DNA of 64,000 bases, taken from NCBI RefSeq assembly GCF_002139915.1, contig NZ_CP018788.1, positions 248,001-312,000 of the forward strand. The letters are read 5' to 3'. The notes under the pieces were generated by a model that searched no databases, had not been told where the DNA came from, and worked only from the letters and a program-made list of their open reading frames with translations. The first letter of the stretch is position 1; the number at the start of each line of letters is the position of its first letter. Below are positions 18,204 through 26,483 of the stretch, in pieces. The position numbers were made by a program, and so were the translations under genes. The DNA is from Campylobacter devanensis (lineage in GTDB: Bacteria; Campylobacterota; Campylobacteria; Campylobacterales; Campylobacteraceae).

Positions 18204-19982
18204 ATGAATATTAGCTTGCTATCATCAAATACATTTCAAATTCAAATTAATCAAAAATTGCCAAAAATAGAGCTAAATTTCGCTCAAACAGAGCAAATAA
18301 AACAAGATGAAAACACTGATAGATTTGGTAGAAAAATAGAGTATTATGATTATTATGCAGGATCTTACGGAGACATAAATATAGTCCAAAAATATGGAAC
18401 AACAACACAAACCAAAGAAGAAGCATTAGATGAATTTATCGCTAGACAAACAAAGAGTATTTTAGGTGGTGCTTTTTATAATTCAACATTTGGTGCGTCA
18501 GATATAAGAGGTATATCAGAAGTAAGAGAACATACTATTACCATAGAGGATTTTGAGTATCCAACATTTGATAGTGGATATTTTTTTCATAATAATTATT
18601 ATCAATATGGCAAAATCCCGCAAGAGTACTACCTAAATTCCTACGCAAACTCAAATTTAATTAATACTAAATTTGGTAAAGCGGAGCTATTTTTAGATTT
18701 AGCTGGAGATAATGATAGATTAGGAGTTGGAAGCTTTAGCTCAAATTCGCAGCTTTTTAGATTTGATAGTGATGGAAATGGATTTGTAGATAAAAATGAC
18801 ACCTACTTTGATAAATTAAAAATAAGAGCTTATGATAAAGATGGAAATGAGATTATCAAAAAACTTAGCGAAGTAGTTGATAGTATAAATTTAAAAGATT
18901 TCATAGATAGCAAGAGCAATGCCTTGAAAAAACTTGAAGCTCAAAAAGATAATTATGGAACAATAGAAGCTTATGAAAACTCATTACAATCGCTAAAAGA
19001 TTATAATCCATACTCTATTTTTAAGCCTGAAGTAAGATATGAAAGTATGAATGAGAATGATATAAAAGAGCTCTCAAAACTAGCCGATGAAGATGGCTGG
19101 ATAGATATAAATTTAAAATTAGGAACTTTTGATTTAGGATTACTTGGGATTGCTTATGCTAAGCAAGGAGTTGATGGGAGTTATAGATTAGAAGAGTTAT
19201 CTAGCTGGATTGAAGGCTATACGACAAATTTCGGTGCTAAAAATGAATATGACCCAATTACTAAAAAAGTTTCTTGGCGAGATAGCGATAAAAACTCTTA
19301 TCAAAATCAACAATACACGAGATTTATGAATTTATATAATGATTATATGAGCGAGCTTAAAAATAGAGATGATTATATAAATAAATTTGATGATGAAACA
19401 AAGGCAAAGTATCAAAATGTAAAATCTAGCGTTATGCTATCTATAGAGCGTGAATTTAGCTCTGCGACCGGACTTAACTTCACCTTAGAAAATCTACAAA
19501 AAGTCAAAGATAGCTTTGAAAAAGATAGAGCAAATACCGCAAATATGCTTAAAGATACAGACGCATTAACAGCTATAAGAATTAATAAAAATGGCACATT
19601 TACCCTTAAATTTAACAGCGGAAGGGAGATAATCGTAAATGAGCTTTATAAAGATAGCGGTAAGGCTTTTGATATAGAGCTAAATTTAAATGCTAAATTC
19701 GCCACTCAAATAGAGCTAAATCAAGATATAGATTTGGTGGTGAGCGCAGCTAAAATCCAAGATAAAATCACAGGGCAAATCGAGATAAAATCCCTAAAAG
19801 ATCTAGGCGTGGAGATAATCAAAAAGCTATCAAATAACAAATTCGCACTCCAAACAAAAGATGGTAAAACCATAATCATAGATCAAATTTACACTAGATT
19901 TATGCCAAATAATCAAAATGATATAAATTTAATAGATGATAAGGATAAATTTTACCCAAAACCGCTTAGAATTTGGGTTTAA
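18204..19982 (+). CDS. EF-hand-like large protein, copy 1
   Basis: A 592-residue protein without signal peptide or membrane segments; I do not recognise a named family. The Ser/Asn/Gln-rich N-terminus (about 1-20) looks unstructured. A block shared with copy 2 (about 142-301) holds LFLDLAGDND and a textbook EF-hand loop DSDGNGFVDKND (188-199), then further DKDGNE and DEDGWID motifs. A private segment (about 302-422) is followed by a second shared block to the end (TGLNFTLENL onward, finishing KPLRIWV). It is preceded by AGAAAGG and lies behind the sigma-28-like promoter, which suggests a flagellum-associated or flagellum-exported protein. That role is inference. Confidence 0.85.
   Translation: MNISLLSSNTFQIQINQKLPKIELNFAQTEQIKQDENTDRFGRKIEYYDYYAGSYGDINIVQKYGTTTQTKEEALDEFIARQTKSILGGAFYNSTFGASDIRGISEVREHTITIEDFEYPTFDSGYFFHNNYYQYGKIPQEYYLNSYANSNLINTKFGKAELFLDLAGDNDRLGVGSFSSNSQLFRFDSDGNGFVDKNDTYFDKLKIRAYDKDGNEIIKKLSEVVDSINLKDFIDSKSNALKKLEAQKDNYGTIEAYENSLQSLKDYNPYSIFKPEVRYESMNENDIKELSKLADEDGWIDINLKLGTFDLGLLGIAYAKQGVDGSYRLEELSSWIEGYTTNFGAKNEYDPITKKVSWRDSDKNSYQNQQYTRFMNLYNDYMSELKNRDDYINKFDDETKAKYQNVKSSVMLSIEREFSSATGLNFTLENLQKVKDSFEKDRANTANMLKDTDALTAIRINKNGTFTLKFNSGREIIVNELYKDSGKAFDIELNLNAKFATQIELNQDIDLVVSAAKIQDKITGQIEIKSLKDLGVEIIKKLSNNKFALQTKDGKTIIIDQIYTRFMPNNQNDINLIDDKDKFYPKPLRIWV
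18639..19106 (+). repeat. Long identical block A, copy 1 (with 20859-21326)
   Basis: About 468 bases are identical, by eye, to 20859-21326 (constant offset of 2220). The block encodes the EF-hand region of both large proteins. Identity ends abruptly after the codons for DGWID, where the two genes diverge. Confidence 0.88.
19467..19982 (+). repeat. Long near-identical block B, copy 1 (with 21636-22151)
   Basis: About 516 bases match 21636-22151 (offset 2169) with only three or so substitutions, running to the shared stop codon. It encodes the C-terminal 170 residues of both large proteins. Confidence 0.88.
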
Positions 19983-20023
19983 ACGAGTGTATAGTTTGAA
20001 ACTATAACATTATTTAAAGAGTG
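19983..20023. other. Spacer between duplicated modules
   Basis: A 41-base spacer with the small inverted repeat ATAGTT/AACTAT (about 19991-20005) just after the first large gene; it lacks a U-run, so it is a weak terminator at best. Confidence 0.4.
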
Positions 20024-20042
20024 TAAAATAAATCAAAATATA

Positions 20043-20069
20043 TTAAGTTATTTTTCTTATCGCCGATTT
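20043..20069 (+). promoter_or_regulatory. Sigma-28 (FliA)-like promoter, copy 2
   Basis: TTAAGTTA (20043-20050), an 11-base spacer and GCCGATTT (20062-20069). This matches the FliA consensus at six of eight bases in each box with exact spacing, 31 bases before the small gene. Confidence 0.62.
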
Positions 20070-20100
20070 ATGGATTATATTTCAAATAAAAAGAGATTTT

Positions 20101-20217
20101 ATGAAAAAGTTTGCTTTAGCAACTATTTTTTTAGTTTCTGCTCTTTTTTCAGCAGATAATTTTATCTTTTATTTTAATAATGGCAAACTTATAGTTGCTG
20201 ATATTAGGGCATATTAA
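20101..20217 (+). CDS. 38-residue exported peptide
   Basis: An intact 38-codon gene from ATG 20101 with AAGAGA upstream. Residues 1-18 form a Sec signal peptide (MKKFALATIFLVSALFSA, cleavage expected after SA), leaving a 20-residue mature peptide DNFIFYFNNGKLIVADIRAY. It is hydrophobic and aromatic with a C-terminal Tyr, has no cysteine and no lipobox. It lies directly behind a sigma-28-like promoter and before the large EF-hand-like protein. I know no family for it. The same gene is frameshifted in the first module, which means it is either dispensable there or switchable. Confidence 0.6.
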   Translation: MKKFALATIFLVSALFSADNFIFYFNNGKLIVADIRAY

Positions 20218-20223
20218 TCTTGT

Positions 20224-20250
20224 AAGCCTTATGTAATTTATATAAGGCTT
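20224..20250 (+). promoter_or_regulatory. Hairpin between small gene and large gene, copy 2
   Basis: AAGCCTTAT (20224-20232) pairs perfectly with ATAAGGCTT (20242-20250). It occupies the same position as the hairpin of copy 1 although the sequences are unrelated, and is followed by TAAGGA, the ribosome binding site of the large gene. Confidence 0.5.
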
Positions 20251-20276
20251 TATAATCTTAAAGTTAAGGAAATATA

Positions 20277-22151
20277 ATGAAAATAAATTCATCTATAAAT
20301 TTAAATATAACTTCTAACCAATCAAATTTTTCATTTATGCAAAATGTTAGCAATGTATTTGAATATAATCCAAATCAAGCAATAAAAATGCAAAGAGACC
20401 CTAATCAAGCTTCATATTTTTATGGTGATATGCCAACTTTTCTTGTACCACACGATGCCCAAAAATCATTAATTAAATTAGATAATAAAGATTATATTTC
20501 TTACTTTAAAACCACACTTCATTATGTTGTAGATGAAGAAACTTATAAAAATTTAACGTCTAAGTTAAACTCAAGTACCTTAAATTATCTTTTATTTAAA
20601 GAAGGAAATTTAGACTTAAACACACAGGTTATAGATGAAAAGCAGATATTTAAAATAATGATTGATGATATGATAATAGAGCAAACACAAAATATTTTAG
20701 GCGTAACAAGCAGACATGAATATTCTATGTATTCTTTTGGAAATGATGTGCGTTTAAACTACAGCTACGCAAATAAATTTAGTCCAAATGCTGGGAATTA
20801 TAAGGCTGATAACTACTCAAACCAAAACCCCTTAATTCCAAACTCCTACTACCTAAACTCCTACGCAAACTCAAATTTAATTAATACTAAATTTGGTAAA
20901 GCGGAGCTATTTTTAGATTTAGCTGGAGATAATGATAGATTAGGAGTTGGAAGCTTTAGCTCAAATTCGCAGCTTTTTAGATTTGATAGTGATGGAAATG
21001 GATTTGTAGATAAAAATGACACCTACTTTGATAAATTAAAAATAAGAGCTTATGATAAAGATGGAAATGAGATTATCAAAAAACTTAGCGAAGTAGTTGA
21101 TAGTATAAATTTAAAAGATTTCATAGATAGCAAGAGCAATGCCTTGAAAAAACTTGAAGCTCAAAAAGATAATTATGGAACAATAGAAGCTTATGAAAAC
21201 TCATTACAATCGCTAAAAGATTATAATCCATACTCTATTTTTAAGCCTGAAGTAAGATATGAAAGTATGAATGAGAATGATATAAAAGAGCTCTCAAAAC
21301 TAGCCGATGAAGATGGCTGGATAGATGCTTCAAAACTGCAAGAACTAGCAAATTTAGCTTATGCTAAGCAAGGAGTTGATGGGAGTTATAGATTAGAAGA
21401 GCTAAGTTATTTGGGGGCAAATAGCCAAACAAATTCATACGCAAACGAACAATACTCTAAATTTAACTCTTTATATGAAGATTATATGGCAGAATTTGAA
21501 GCATTGAATGGCTTTTTTGATAGTTATAAGCAAACGGCAAGTGATGAGATTATGGCTGAATTTGGAGAGATGATAGAAAATCCAGAGTTTAAATCAACTA
21601 GAATGCTAAAGATAGAAAGCGAATTTACAGCCATAACCGGACTTAACTTCACCTTAGAAAATCTACAAAAAGTCAAAGATAGCTTTGAAAAAGATAGAGC
21701 AAATACCGCAAATATGCTTAAAGATACAGACGCATTAACAGCTATAAGAATTAATAAAAATGGCACATTTACCCTTAAATTTAACAGCGGAAGGGAGATA
21801 ATCGTAAATGAGCTTTATAAAGATAGCGGTAAGGCTTTTGATATAGAGCTAAATTTAAATGCTAAATTCGCCACTCAAATAGAGCTAAATCAAGATATAG
21901 ATTTGGTGGTGAGCGCAGCTAAAATCCAAGATAAAATCACAGGGCAAATCGAGATAAAATCCCTAAAAGATCTAGGCGTGGAGATAATCAAAAAGTTATC
22001 AAATAACAAATTCGCACTCCAAACAAACGATGGTAAAACCATAATCATAGATCAAATTTACACTAGATTTATGCCAAATAATCAAAATGATATAAATTTA
22101 ATAGACGATAAGGATAAATTTTACCCAAAACCGCTTAGAATTTGGGTTTAA
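20277..22151 (+). CDS. EF-hand-like large protein, copy 2
   Basis: A 624-residue paralogue of the protein at 18204. Residues 1-190 differ from copy 1 apart from a general Asn/Ser-rich start (MKINSSINLNITSNQ). The block 191-350 is nearly identical to copy 1 and contains the EF-hand loop at 237-248. Residues about 351-455 are diverged, with DEDGWIDASKLQELANLAYAK continuing an EF-hand-like pattern, and about 456-624 is again nearly identical. No signal peptide or membrane segment. Ribosome binding site TAAGGA is six bases upstream. Probably expressed with the small peptide from the sigma-28-like promoter; function unknown. Confidence 0.85.
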   Translation: MKINSSINLNITSNQSNFSFMQNVSNVFEYNPNQAIKMQRDPNQASYFYGDMPTFLVPHDAQKSLIKLDNKDYISYFKTTLHYVVDEETYKNLTSKLNSSTLNYLLFKEGNLDLNTQVIDEKQIFKIMIDDMIIEQTQNILGVTSRHEYSMYSFGNDVRLNYSYANKFSPNAGNYKADNYSNQNPLIPNSYYLNSYANSNLINTKFGKAELFLDLAGDNDRLGVGSFSSNSQLFRFDSDGNGFVDKNDTYFDKLKIRAYDKDGNEIIKKLSEVVDSINLKDFIDSKSNALKKLEAQKDNYGTIEAYENSLQSLKDYNPYSIFKPEVRYESMNENDIKELSKLADEDGWIDASKLQELANLAYAKQGVDGSYRLEELSYLGANSQTNSYANEQYSKFNSLYEDYMAEFEALNGFFDSYKQTASDEIMAEFGEMIENPEFKSTRMLKIESEFTAITGLNFTLENLQKVKDSFEKDRANTANMLKDTDALTAIRINKNGTFTLKFNSGREIIVNELYKDSGKAFDIELNLNAKFATQIELNQDIDLVVSAAKIQDKITGQIEIKSLKDLGVEIIKKLSNNKFALQTNDGKTIIIDQIYTRFMPNNQNDINLIDDKDKFYPKPLRIWV

Positions 22152-22213
22152 AATAGCTTTAGTATCTGTTTATTATAAAAAAGTATTATTATAAAGATAT
22201 AAAAGGAAAAATA

Positions 22214-22654
22214 GTGAAAAAGTATATTTTTGCTCTTGCTTTGGCTCTACCTTTGTTTGCTCAAGAGAGATTAATCCATGTTTATAAGTCGCCATCATGT
22301 GGTTGTTGTGGGCTTTGGGAAAGTTATATGGAGAAAAATGGCTATAAAATCAGCTCTCATGCTAGTGATGATTTTATAAAAATTAAAGAAAAATTAAATA
22401 TCAAAGATGAGTATCAAAGCTGTCACACAGGGCTTATCGATGGTTACGCTATTGAAGGGCATGTGCCTAGTAGCGCTGTGGATTGGTTATTAGCAAATAA
22501 GCCTAATGGCGTGATAGGAATTTCAGCCCCTGGTATGCCTATGGGAAGCCCTGGGATGGAGCAAGGAATAGAGGAGAAATATCCTGTAATTTTGATGAAA
22601 AAGGATGGCTCAAGCGAGATTTTTGGATATTATAAAGGCGATAAAAAGATTTAA
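22214..22654 (+). CDS. DUF411 periplasmic metal-binding protein
   Basis: A 146-residue exported protein of the DUF411 family, often found with copper resistance genes. The signal peptide is about 1-16 (ends FAQ). A thioredoxin-like segment carries C29, C31 and C32 (SPSCGCCGLWESYM), and SCHTGLIDGYAIEGHVP supplies another Cys and two His; the tail is Met-rich (GMPMGSPGM), which suits Cu(I). It starts at GTG 22214 after AAAGGAAAAATA. Copper or silver handling is inferred from the family and composition. It is convergent with maeB. Confidence 0.85.
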   Translation: MKKYIFALALALPLFAQERLIHVYKSPSCGCCGLWESYMEKNGYKISSHASDDFIKIKEKLNIKDEYQSCHTGLIDGYAIEGHVPSSAVDWLLANKPNGVIGISAPGMPMGSPGMEQGIEEKYPVILMKKDGSSEIFGYYKGDKKI

Positions 22655-22719
22655 TTAGTATTAAATAAATTTGAGTTAAGAAAAAATTTATATAAAATAT
22701 TAATGAAATTTAATTTTGA

Positions 22720-22755
22720 TAGTGATAACCGCATGAGTATAAGCAGTTATCACTA
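22720..22755. terminator. Hairpin between DUF411 gene and maeB
   Basis: TAGTGATAAC (22720-22729) pairs perfectly with GTTATCACTA (22746-22755) between two convergent genes. A/T-rich flanks on both sides suit bidirectional termination. Confidence 0.65.
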
Positions 22756-22765
22756 AATTTATAAG

Positions 22766-24013
22766 TTAAAATAAATTTTTTAGCCTTTGCACATAAGCAC
22801 TCTCATCAAACTCTTTTACCAGTGCCACTCCATCTTCTACAGCTGCTTTTGCTACAGCTGGAGCTACTACTAAAAGAACTCTTGGGTCAAATGGTTTTGG
22901 GATTATATAATCTTTACCAAATTTAATCTCATCTACGCCATAAGCTTTGCAAACCTCGCTAGGGACGCTCTCTTTGGCTAATTTTGCTAGAGCTTGTGCG
23001 GCGGCTATTTTCATATTTTCGGTGATTTTTGTCGCTCTTACATCGAGCGCACCACGAAATATAAATGGAAATCCTAAGACATTATTTACCTGATTTGGAT
23101 AGTCGCTTCTGCCTGTACCTATGATGATATCATCTCTAATCTCATGAGCGATCTCTGGTCTGATCTCTGGCTCTGGATTGGCTAGAGCGAAGATTATAGG
23201 ATTATTTGCCATGCTTTTTACCATATCAGGCGTTAGAAGTTTGGCTTTAGAAAGGCCTAAAAACATATCAGCACCCCTTAAAGCATCGCCCAAAGTTCTA
23301 TCATCTGTATCTATGGCAAATTCCATTTTTTGCTCGGTTAAATCATCCCTTTTTGAGTGGATAACTCCCTTGCTATCGCACATAATTATATTTTTAACCC
23401 CGACACTTTGATACATTTTCGCACATGCTATTCCGGCTGCTCCGCTACCGCTTACTACGACTTTAATTTTGCTAATATCTTTACCATTAATCTCTAAAGC
23501 GTTTAATAATCCCGCCGTTGTGATAATAGCTGTGCCGTGCTGATCATCGTGCATTACAGGGATATTTACACTTTCTTGAAGTTTTTTCTCTATGTAAAAG
23601 CATTTTGGTGCGGCGATATCTTCTAAGTTTATACCACCAAAAGTTGGGGCTAGAGCTTTACAAATTTCAACTATCTTATCTGGGTCTTTCTCATCAAGTT
23701 CGATATCAAAGGCATCTACATTGGCAAATTTTTTAAATAAAACAGATTTGCCCTCCATAACAGGTTTTCCAGCGATAGCACCGATATCACCAAGGCCTAA
23801 AACCGCCGTGCTATCTGTGATTACGGCTACTAGATTGCCTTTGTTTGTGTATTTGTAGGCTAATTCGTTGTTTGCACTTATCTCCATACAAGGTTCAGCA
23901 ACTCCTGGGCTATATGCTAGACTTAAATCTTCAGCACTCACACAAGGTTTTTTGACATTGATTTCTATCTTGCCATCTATGTGATAATCAAGAGCTTTTT
24001 GTTTTAAACTCAT
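22766..24013 (-). CDS. maeB: NADP-dependent malic enzyme
   Basis: Decarboxylates malate to pyruvate, feeding gluconeogenic and NADPH needs. The 415 residues carry [13 protein letters not shown] (catalytic Tyr), [35 protein letters not shown] (catalytic Lys and metal acidic residues), [10 protein letters not shown] and the nucleotide fold [14 protein letters not shown]. It is the short form without the phosphotransacetylase domain of E. coli MaeB, as in C. jejuni. It precedes no other gene on its strand. Confidence 0.94.
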   Translation of the reverse strand: MSLKQKALDYHIDGKIEINVKKPCVSAEDLSLAYSPGVAEPCMEISANNELAYKYTNKGNLVAVITDSTAVLGLGDIGAIAGKPVMEGKSVLFKKFANVDAFDIELDEKDPDKIVEICKALAPTFGGINLEDIAAPKCFYIEKKLQESVNIPVMHDDQHGTAIITTAGLLNALEINGKDISKIKVVVSGSGAAGIACAKMYQSVGVKNIIMCDSKGVIHSKRDDLTEQKMEFAIDTDDRTLGDALRGADMFLGLSKAKLLTPDMVKSMANNPIIFALANPEPEIRPEIAHEIRDDIIIGTGRSDYPNQVNNVLGFPFIFRGALDVRATKITENMKIAAAQALAKLAKESVPSEVCKAYGVDEIKFGKDYIIPKPFDPRVLLVVAPAVAKAAVEDGVALVKEFDESAYVQRLKNLF

Positions 24014-24159
24014 ATTCTTTCCTTAAATTTAACTTTAAATTTTAAAATAATATAGAATTATAACTTAAATTTATTTCATTATAGGTAAATATTTAAATAA
24101 TAGATAAAATTTATTATTTATGTGTTACTTTTTGTAAATTAAATGGTAAATTTAAGCTA

Positions 24160-24198
24160 TACTTAATAAAACAAAAGCCAGAGCCTTAAGCTCTAGCT
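24160..24198 (-). terminator. Rho-independent terminator of gltX
   Basis: On the minus strand, a nine-base stem formed by 24176-24184 (AGCCAGAGC on plus) and 24190-24198 (GCTCTAGCT) with one G-U pair lies five bases after the gltX stop, and is followed by a T-rich tract (complement of 24160-24175). Confidence 0.75.
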
Positions 24199-24203
24199 AA
24201 GTT

Positions 24204-25583
24204 TTATAAAGATTTTAGGAAGTTTTGGATTCTTGATTTTAACTCATCAAGACCGATAAATTCTATAACTTCAAAGATACTTGGGCTTACCGCACTACCT
24301 GTGATTGCTATTCTAATTGGTTGGGCTAGATCTTTTAGCTTTTTGCCTTTTTGAGTTAGAAATTCATTTGTCATCTCCTCAACTGCCTTAGCATCCATAT
24401 TGGCATTACCAAGAGAGTTGGCAAATTCGCTTAAAAGTAGCTTATTATCATCATTTATAAATTTTTTCACAGCATTTTGGTCATAATTTGTTGGTTGATT
24501 GATGATAGCAAGAGCCGAAGCTTTTAGTTCTAAGAGAGTTTTTGAACGCTCTCTTAATAGATCTAGTAGCATTTGGCCTTTATTTATTGCCCTAAAATCT
24601 AATCCAAAATATAGCATATCATCAGCTAATCTTTCAAATGGTAAAGTTTTTATGTAGTGAGCATTTAGCCATTCTAGTTTTGATGGATTATATGTAGAGG
24701 CTGATTTGCTTAAATTATATGGATCAAATAGCTCTAACATTTGATGCATACTAAATATCTCATCATCTCCATGGCTCCAGCCAAGACGCACTAAGAAATT
24801 TAGCAATGCCTCAGGTAGATAGCCCATATTTTTATACTCCATTACATCTGTTGCGCCGTGTCTTTTACTAAGTTTTGCTCCATCGCTTCCATTTATCATA
24901 GCTACATGAAAAAATTCTGGAATTTTAAATCCAAGTGCTTCATATAGTATAATCTGTTTTGGCGTGTTGCTTAGGTGATCATCGCCTCTAATGATATGTG
25001 TAACTCCCATCAATGCATCATCTATCACAACACAAAAATTATATGTAGGCGACCCATCACTTCTAGCGATAATAAAATCATCTAAGATATCCTCGCAGTT
25101 AAATTTAATATACCCTTTTACTCCATCGGTAAATTCAATTACTCCATCAAGTGGAGCTTTTATACGAATTACAGGCTCAATGCCTTGTGGTGGTGTGCCT
25201 GTAAAATCTCTATATCTGCCATCATATTTTGGTCTTTGCTTATTGGCTTCAGCCTCGGCTCTCATTTGAGCTAGCTCTTCTTGAGTAGTGTAGCATTTAT
25301 AGGCTTTGCCATCTTTTAGTAGTTGATCAATATATTTTTTATAAATATCAAATCTTTTTGATTGATACTCTACTTCACCATCATAATCTAACCCACACCA
25401 ATTAAAGGCTTCTCTAATAGCAATTGTAGCCTCTTGTGAGTTTCTTTTAAGATCGGTATCTTCTATGCGAAGTAGAAATTTACCGCCATTTTTGCGAGCA
25501 TAAAGATAGCTATATAGTGCAGTTCTAAGCCCACCAATGTGTAAAAATCCAGTTGGAGATGGAGCAAATCTTGTAGTTAGCAT
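24204..25583 (-). CDS. gltX: Glutamyl-tRNA synthetase
   Basis: Charges tRNA with glutamate. The 459 residues hold the class I signature FAPSPTGFLHIGGLRTALYSYLYARK and the KMSKS-type loop LSKRHGAT, plus the helical anticodon-binding C-terminal part. Epsilonproteobacteria usually have two copies, one of which misacylates tRNA-Gln for the GatCAB route. The neighbours (maeB on one side, a SurA-like gene on the other) match the second copy, gltX2, of C. jejuni as I remember it, so this may be the tRNA-Gln-specific form; sequence alone does not decide. Confidence 0.93.
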   Translation of the reverse strand: MLTTRFAPSPTGFLHIGGLRTALYSYLYARKNGGKFLLRIEDTDLKRNSQEATIAIREAFNWCGLDYDGEVEYQSKRFDIYKKYIDQLLKDGKAYKCYTTQEELAQMRAEAEANKQRPKYDGRYRDFTGTPPQGIEPVIRIKAPLDGVIEFTDGVKGYIKFNCEDILDDFIIARSDGSPTYNFCVVIDDALMGVTHIIRGDDHLSNTPKQIILYEALGFKIPEFFHVAMINGSDGAKLSKRHGATDVMEYKNMGYLPEALLNFLVRLGWSHGDDEIFSMHQMLELFDPYNLSKSASTYNPSKLEWLNAHYIKTLPFERLADDMLYFGLDFRAINKGQMLLDLLRERSKTLLELKASALAIINQPTNYDQNAVKKFINDDNKLLLSEFANSLGNANMDAKAVEEMTNEFLTQKGKKLKDLAQPIRIAITGSAVSPSIFEVIEFIGLDELKSRIQNFLKSL

Positions 25584-25615
25584 TATAATTATCCTATTAT
25601 TTATTTAAATTTGGA

Positions 25616-25621
25616 TATAAT
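25616..25621 (+). promoter_or_regulatory. Promoter of the SurA-like gene
   Basis: TATAAT at 25616-25621, 34 bases before the gene start, within the 71-base divergent region shared with gltX. Confidence 0.5.
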
Positions 25622-25654
25622 TTTAGCTCAAATTTGCTTTAATAAAGGTTTTAT

Positions 25655-26482
25655 ATGATAAAAAATTTAATTTTTACAGCACTATTTTTGGCTATTTGTG
25701 CCAATGCTAGATTTGTAGGTGGTTTAGTTGCGACTGTAGATAATGAACCTATTACGACTTATGAGCTAAACACTACGATGACTAAGATGAATCTAAACAA
25801 AGAGGCTGCACTAAATCTACTAATAAAAGATAAACTTGAGCTTGCTCAAATAAAAAAGCTAAATATAACTGCAAGTCAATTAGAAATAGAACAAAAGATC
25901 GCCCAGTTAGCCAGTGCAAATAAAATGAGCGTTGAAACATTTAAATCAGTTATAAAATCTCGTGGTACAAGTGAAACACAAATGCGTGAAAATATGGAAA
26001 TATCGATTAAAAAAGAGAAGCTTTATGCTGGAATTTTAAATACTCCAAACCAAAATATCACTCCACAAAATGCTAAAAGATTTTATGAAAATAATTCTGG
26101 AATGTTTTTGCAATTTGATAAGGTTAGCCTAATTCGTTATACTTCAAATGATCCACAGGCTTTAAATTTGCAAACTAAAGATTATAAAGCAAAAATAAAC
26201 GGAGTGCAAAAAGAGAATTTAAGTCTAAGTTCATCTGAGATTGCTCCTGGGTTAGTTTATATCTTTAATACTACCCCAAATGGTGAATTTACACCGATTT
26301 TAGAAGGACCAATGGGGTTAGAAAGATTTTATATAGTAGCTAAAAGTGGCTCAGTTTTACCGCCATTTGAAGTAGTAGAACAAGCTGTAGTAAATGCAAT
26401 GGTAGAACAAGAAAGAGAGATTGCTATAATGGATTATTTTAATAAATTAAAGGTAAAAGCAAATATAAAATATATAAAATAA
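25655..26482 (+). CDS. SurA-like periplasmic chaperone
   Basis: A 275-residue exported protein resembling C. jejuni Cj1289. The signal peptide is about 1-18 (ends ANA). Residues about 24-145 form a SurA N-terminal chaperone domain (VATVDNEPITTYELNTTM; MSVETFKSVIKSRGTSETQMREN), followed by a short, poorly conserved parvulin-like segment (about 150-240) and a C-terminal helix that returns to the chaperone domain. It likely escorts outer-membrane proteins to BamA (encoded at 56141). Prolyl isomerase activity is doubtful. Divergent from gltX, convergent with the HemN-like gene one base away. Confidence 0.85.
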   Translation: MIKNLIFTALFLAICANARFVGGLVATVDNEPITTYELNTTMTKMNLNKEAALNLLIKDKLELAQIKKLNITASQLEIEQKIAQLASANKMSVETFKSVIKSRGTSETQMRENMEISIKKEKLYAGILNTPNQNITPQNAKRFYENNSGMFLQFDKVSLIRYTSNDPQALNLQTKDYKAKINGVQKENLSLSSSEIAPGLVYIFNTTPNGEFTPILEGPMGLERFYIVAKSGSVLPPFEVVEQAVVNAMVEQEREIAIMDYFNKLKVKANIKYIK

Positions 26483-26483
26483 T

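Larger units (their letters stand above)
20024..20217 (+). repeat. Leader repeat, copy 2
   Basis: Second copy of the 194-base leader seen at 17959-18152. It keeps an intact small-peptide gene and has a slightly better -35 box. The near-identity of non-coding and coding parts alike points to recent duplication or to gene conversion. Confidence 0.9.

Noticed and set aside
17959-22151. Insertion sequence or transposon explanation for the duplicated modules
   Set aside because: There is no transposase-like frame, no terminal inverted repeats and no target duplications visible; the repeats are gene modules.
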